The position numbers and the translations under genes are program-made. The notes beneath the pieces were generated by a model. It was not told the origin of the DNA. It worked only from the letters and a program-made list of their open reading frames with translations, and searched no databases. 64,000 nucleotides of DNA from Aeromicrobium sp. Root472D3 (GTDB lineage: Bacteria > Actinomycetota > Actinomycetes > Propionibacteriales > Nocardioidaceae), in NCBI RefSeq assembly GCF_001426485.1, contig NZ_LMET01000001.1, positions 2,937,380 through 3,001,379 of the forward strand, in the 5' to 3' direction. Each line of letters starts with the position of its first letter. Position 1 is the stretch's first letter. Shown piece after piece: positions 62,901 to 64,000 of this stretch.

Positions 62901-63878
62901 TCAGGCCTGTGGACGCTGGTCGAGGTCGGCCAGCCGCTCCTCGGCATCGGTCGTCTTGTTGCCGTCGACCGCCACCGTGCGGTGGAACCACTCGATCGCC
63001 TCGTCGCGACGGCCCGCGGCCAGCAGGGAGTCGGCGTAGGCGTACCGCAGGCGCGGCACCCACTCGCCGCGACCCTTGGTGTGCAGGGGCTCGGTCTCGA
63101 GCAGACGGATCGCGGCGTCGTGCTGACCCTGGTCGCGACGGGCACCGGCCACGACGATCGACAGCTCGATCTGGCCCGCGTCGTCCAGCTGCGACCGGAT
63201 CTCGGTGGTGTCGTACGCGATCGCCTTGTCGGGACGCTTCAGGGCGCGCTCGCAGTCGGCCATCATGGGGGCGTAGATGTACCCGCCCGTCATGCGCCGC
63301 GCGGCACGGAACTCCGACAGCGCCTCGGCCCACTTGCCACAGGCATAGGCCGTCTCGCCACACGCCTCGCGCACCAGACCGGTGCGGGTGGCCCGGGCGC
63401 GCGCCGCCAGCGCGTGCTTGTGTGCCGTCTCGGGATCCTCCGAGATCAGCATGCCGGCCATCACGAGGTGACGGGCCACCTTGTCGGCGAGCTTCTCGGG
63501 CAGGCTCTGCAGGGCCTGCCGAGCGTGCTTGTCGAGGTCGTTGGCACTGACGTCGTCGGGGATCGGCGGACCGTCGTAGATCTTCTGGGCGGCCGTGCGG
63601 TCGCCCTCCTCCTGTCGGCGGTCGCGGCGGGCCTCGTACGGCTTGCCATCGCGACGCGGCGTCTGGGGCTTGCCATCGCGACGGGCCGGAGCCGGCTTGC
63701 CGTCCCGACGGTCCGACGGCTTGGAGCCGCCCCGCGGAGCGTCACCGCTGCCTCGTCGATCGCGGCCTCCTTGGCCGGCGGGCTTGCCGCCACGACCCGC
63801 TCCCGCGGCACCGCGGCCTGCGCCGCCCTTGGACGAACCCTGTCCGCCCTCGCGGCGGGGACCTCTCGACTCTGCCAT
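62901..63878 (-). CDS. TPR-like protein with basic disordered N-terminus
   Basis: The product is 325 residues. The first 100 are low complexity and very basic (Arg, Gly, Lys, Pro), with an RRDGKP motif repeated three times. The rest is helical with TPR-type pairs: KLADKVARHLVMAGMLISEDPETAHKHALAARARA, CGETAYACGKWAEALSEFRAAR, YAPMMADCERALKRPDKAI and YADSLLAAGRRDEAIEWFHRTVAVD. M. tuberculosis has a TPR protein in the same place (Rv1691). The basic tail may bind RNA or DNA, and TPRs bind proteins. ATG 63878 has GGAAGGA seven bases upstream, which decides the start. Confidence 0.85.
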   Translation of the reverse strand: MAESRGPRREGGQGSSKGGAGRGAAGAGRGGKPAGQGGRDRRGSGDAPRGGSKPSDRRDGKPAPARRDGKPQTPRRDGKPYEARRDRRQEEGDRTAAQKIYDGPPIPDDVSANDLDKHARQALQSLPEKLADKVARHLVMAGMLISEDPETAHKHALAARARATRTGLVREACGETAYACGKWAEALSEFRAARRMTGGYIYAPMMADCERALKRPDKAIAYDTTEIRSQLDDAGQIELSIVVAGARRDQGQHDAAIRLLETEPLHTKGRGEWVPRLRYAYADSLLAAGRRDEAIEWFHRTVAVDGNKTTDAEERLADLDQRPQA

Positions 63879-63949
63879 GAGTCGTTCCTTCCATCGAAAC
63901 TCTTGAAGTGCCACCATCGTAGGTGGCCCCCATCTGGTGGGGAAATGCA

Positions 63950-63978
63950 GCGAGGCCGCCCCTGGGGGGCGGCCTCGC
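63950..63978. terminator. Strong hairpin upstream of the TPR gene
   Basis: A perfect 13-bp stem (63950-63962 with 63966-63978) closes a 3-base loop. It lies 71 bases upstream of the TPR start and probably ends the transcript of a gene beyond the right edge. A smaller hairpin (63911-63915 with 63922-63926) lies between. Confidence 0.6.
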
Positions 63979-64000
63979 GCTAATGATTGTCCGGCGACGT

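Overview
The window is a stretch of chromosome from a very GC-rich actinobacterium. Codon use is strongly G/C-ending, starts are often GTG, and neighbouring genes overlap by 1 to 16 bases almost everywhere. Gene content and order fit the Propionibacteriales, and Nocardioidaceae such as Aeromicrobium or Nocardioides are my best guess. That placement is inferred from gene order; no rRNA or other taxonomic marker is present. I see no phage, insertion sequence, CRISPR array or rRNA operon.

Layout. (1) 1-5901, branched-chain amino acid synthesis: a partial ilvB behind a leader peptide and attenuator-type terminator, two tandem paralogous lipoproteins, an unusual zinc-ribbon SDR protein, an SseB-like gene and ilvD. 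(2) 5943-8492: a SatD-like regulator with a membrane partner and palindromic operator, an ATP-grasp protein and a lipoprotein. (3) 8604-20583: gatCAB for Gln-tRNA/Asn-tRNA amidation, several alpha/beta hydrolases, a GtrA protein, a receiver/thioredoxin-reductase-like fusion, an RluA-type pseudouridine synthase and small unknowns. (4) 20629-23165: a VOC protein and ligA. (5) 23203-36121: a roughly 13 kb catabolic island built around a divergent promoter. The leftward arm has an alpha/beta hydrolase, a BMP-type nucleoside ABC importer, a nucleoside hydrolase, two SDRs and a ribokinase. The rightward arm has a GntR regulator, two AA_synth-family proteins, a polysaccharide-deacetylase-fold hydrolase and an asparaginase. 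(6) 36128-39516: a MetE-like methionine synthase, mnmA and a cysteine desulfurase. (7) 39570-44673: assorted oxidoreductases, S4-domain proteins, NUDIX and LOG proteins and a tRNA-Pro. (8) 44808-63878: a leftward housekeeping block (der, plsC, cmk, tyrA, rluB, scpB, scpA, parA, xerD, NUDIX, pyrG, steB, steA, recN, nadK, tlyA, HAD, ssb-like, TPR).

Block 8 has nearly the order of Mycobacterium tuberculosis Rv1691-Rv1713, and the ilvB/gat/ligA/mnmA/cysteine desulfurase part resembles Rv3003c-Rv3025c. The window therefore joins two conserved actinobacterial neighbourhoods around tRNA-Pro. The catabolic island sits between ligA and the methionine synthase/mnmA/desulfurase genes, so it looks like an insertion.

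The most interesting system is that island. Its genes suggest uptake of a nucleoside-like compound, release and phosphorylation of the pentose, and opening and deamidation of the released cyclic ring by the deacetylase-fold enzyme, the asparaginase and the alpha/beta hydrolase. This pathway is an inference; the substrate cannot be read from sequence. Second most interesting is the ilvB leader, where a Val/Leu-rich 30-residue peptide precedes a strong terminator hairpin, the classic layout of transcription attenuation.
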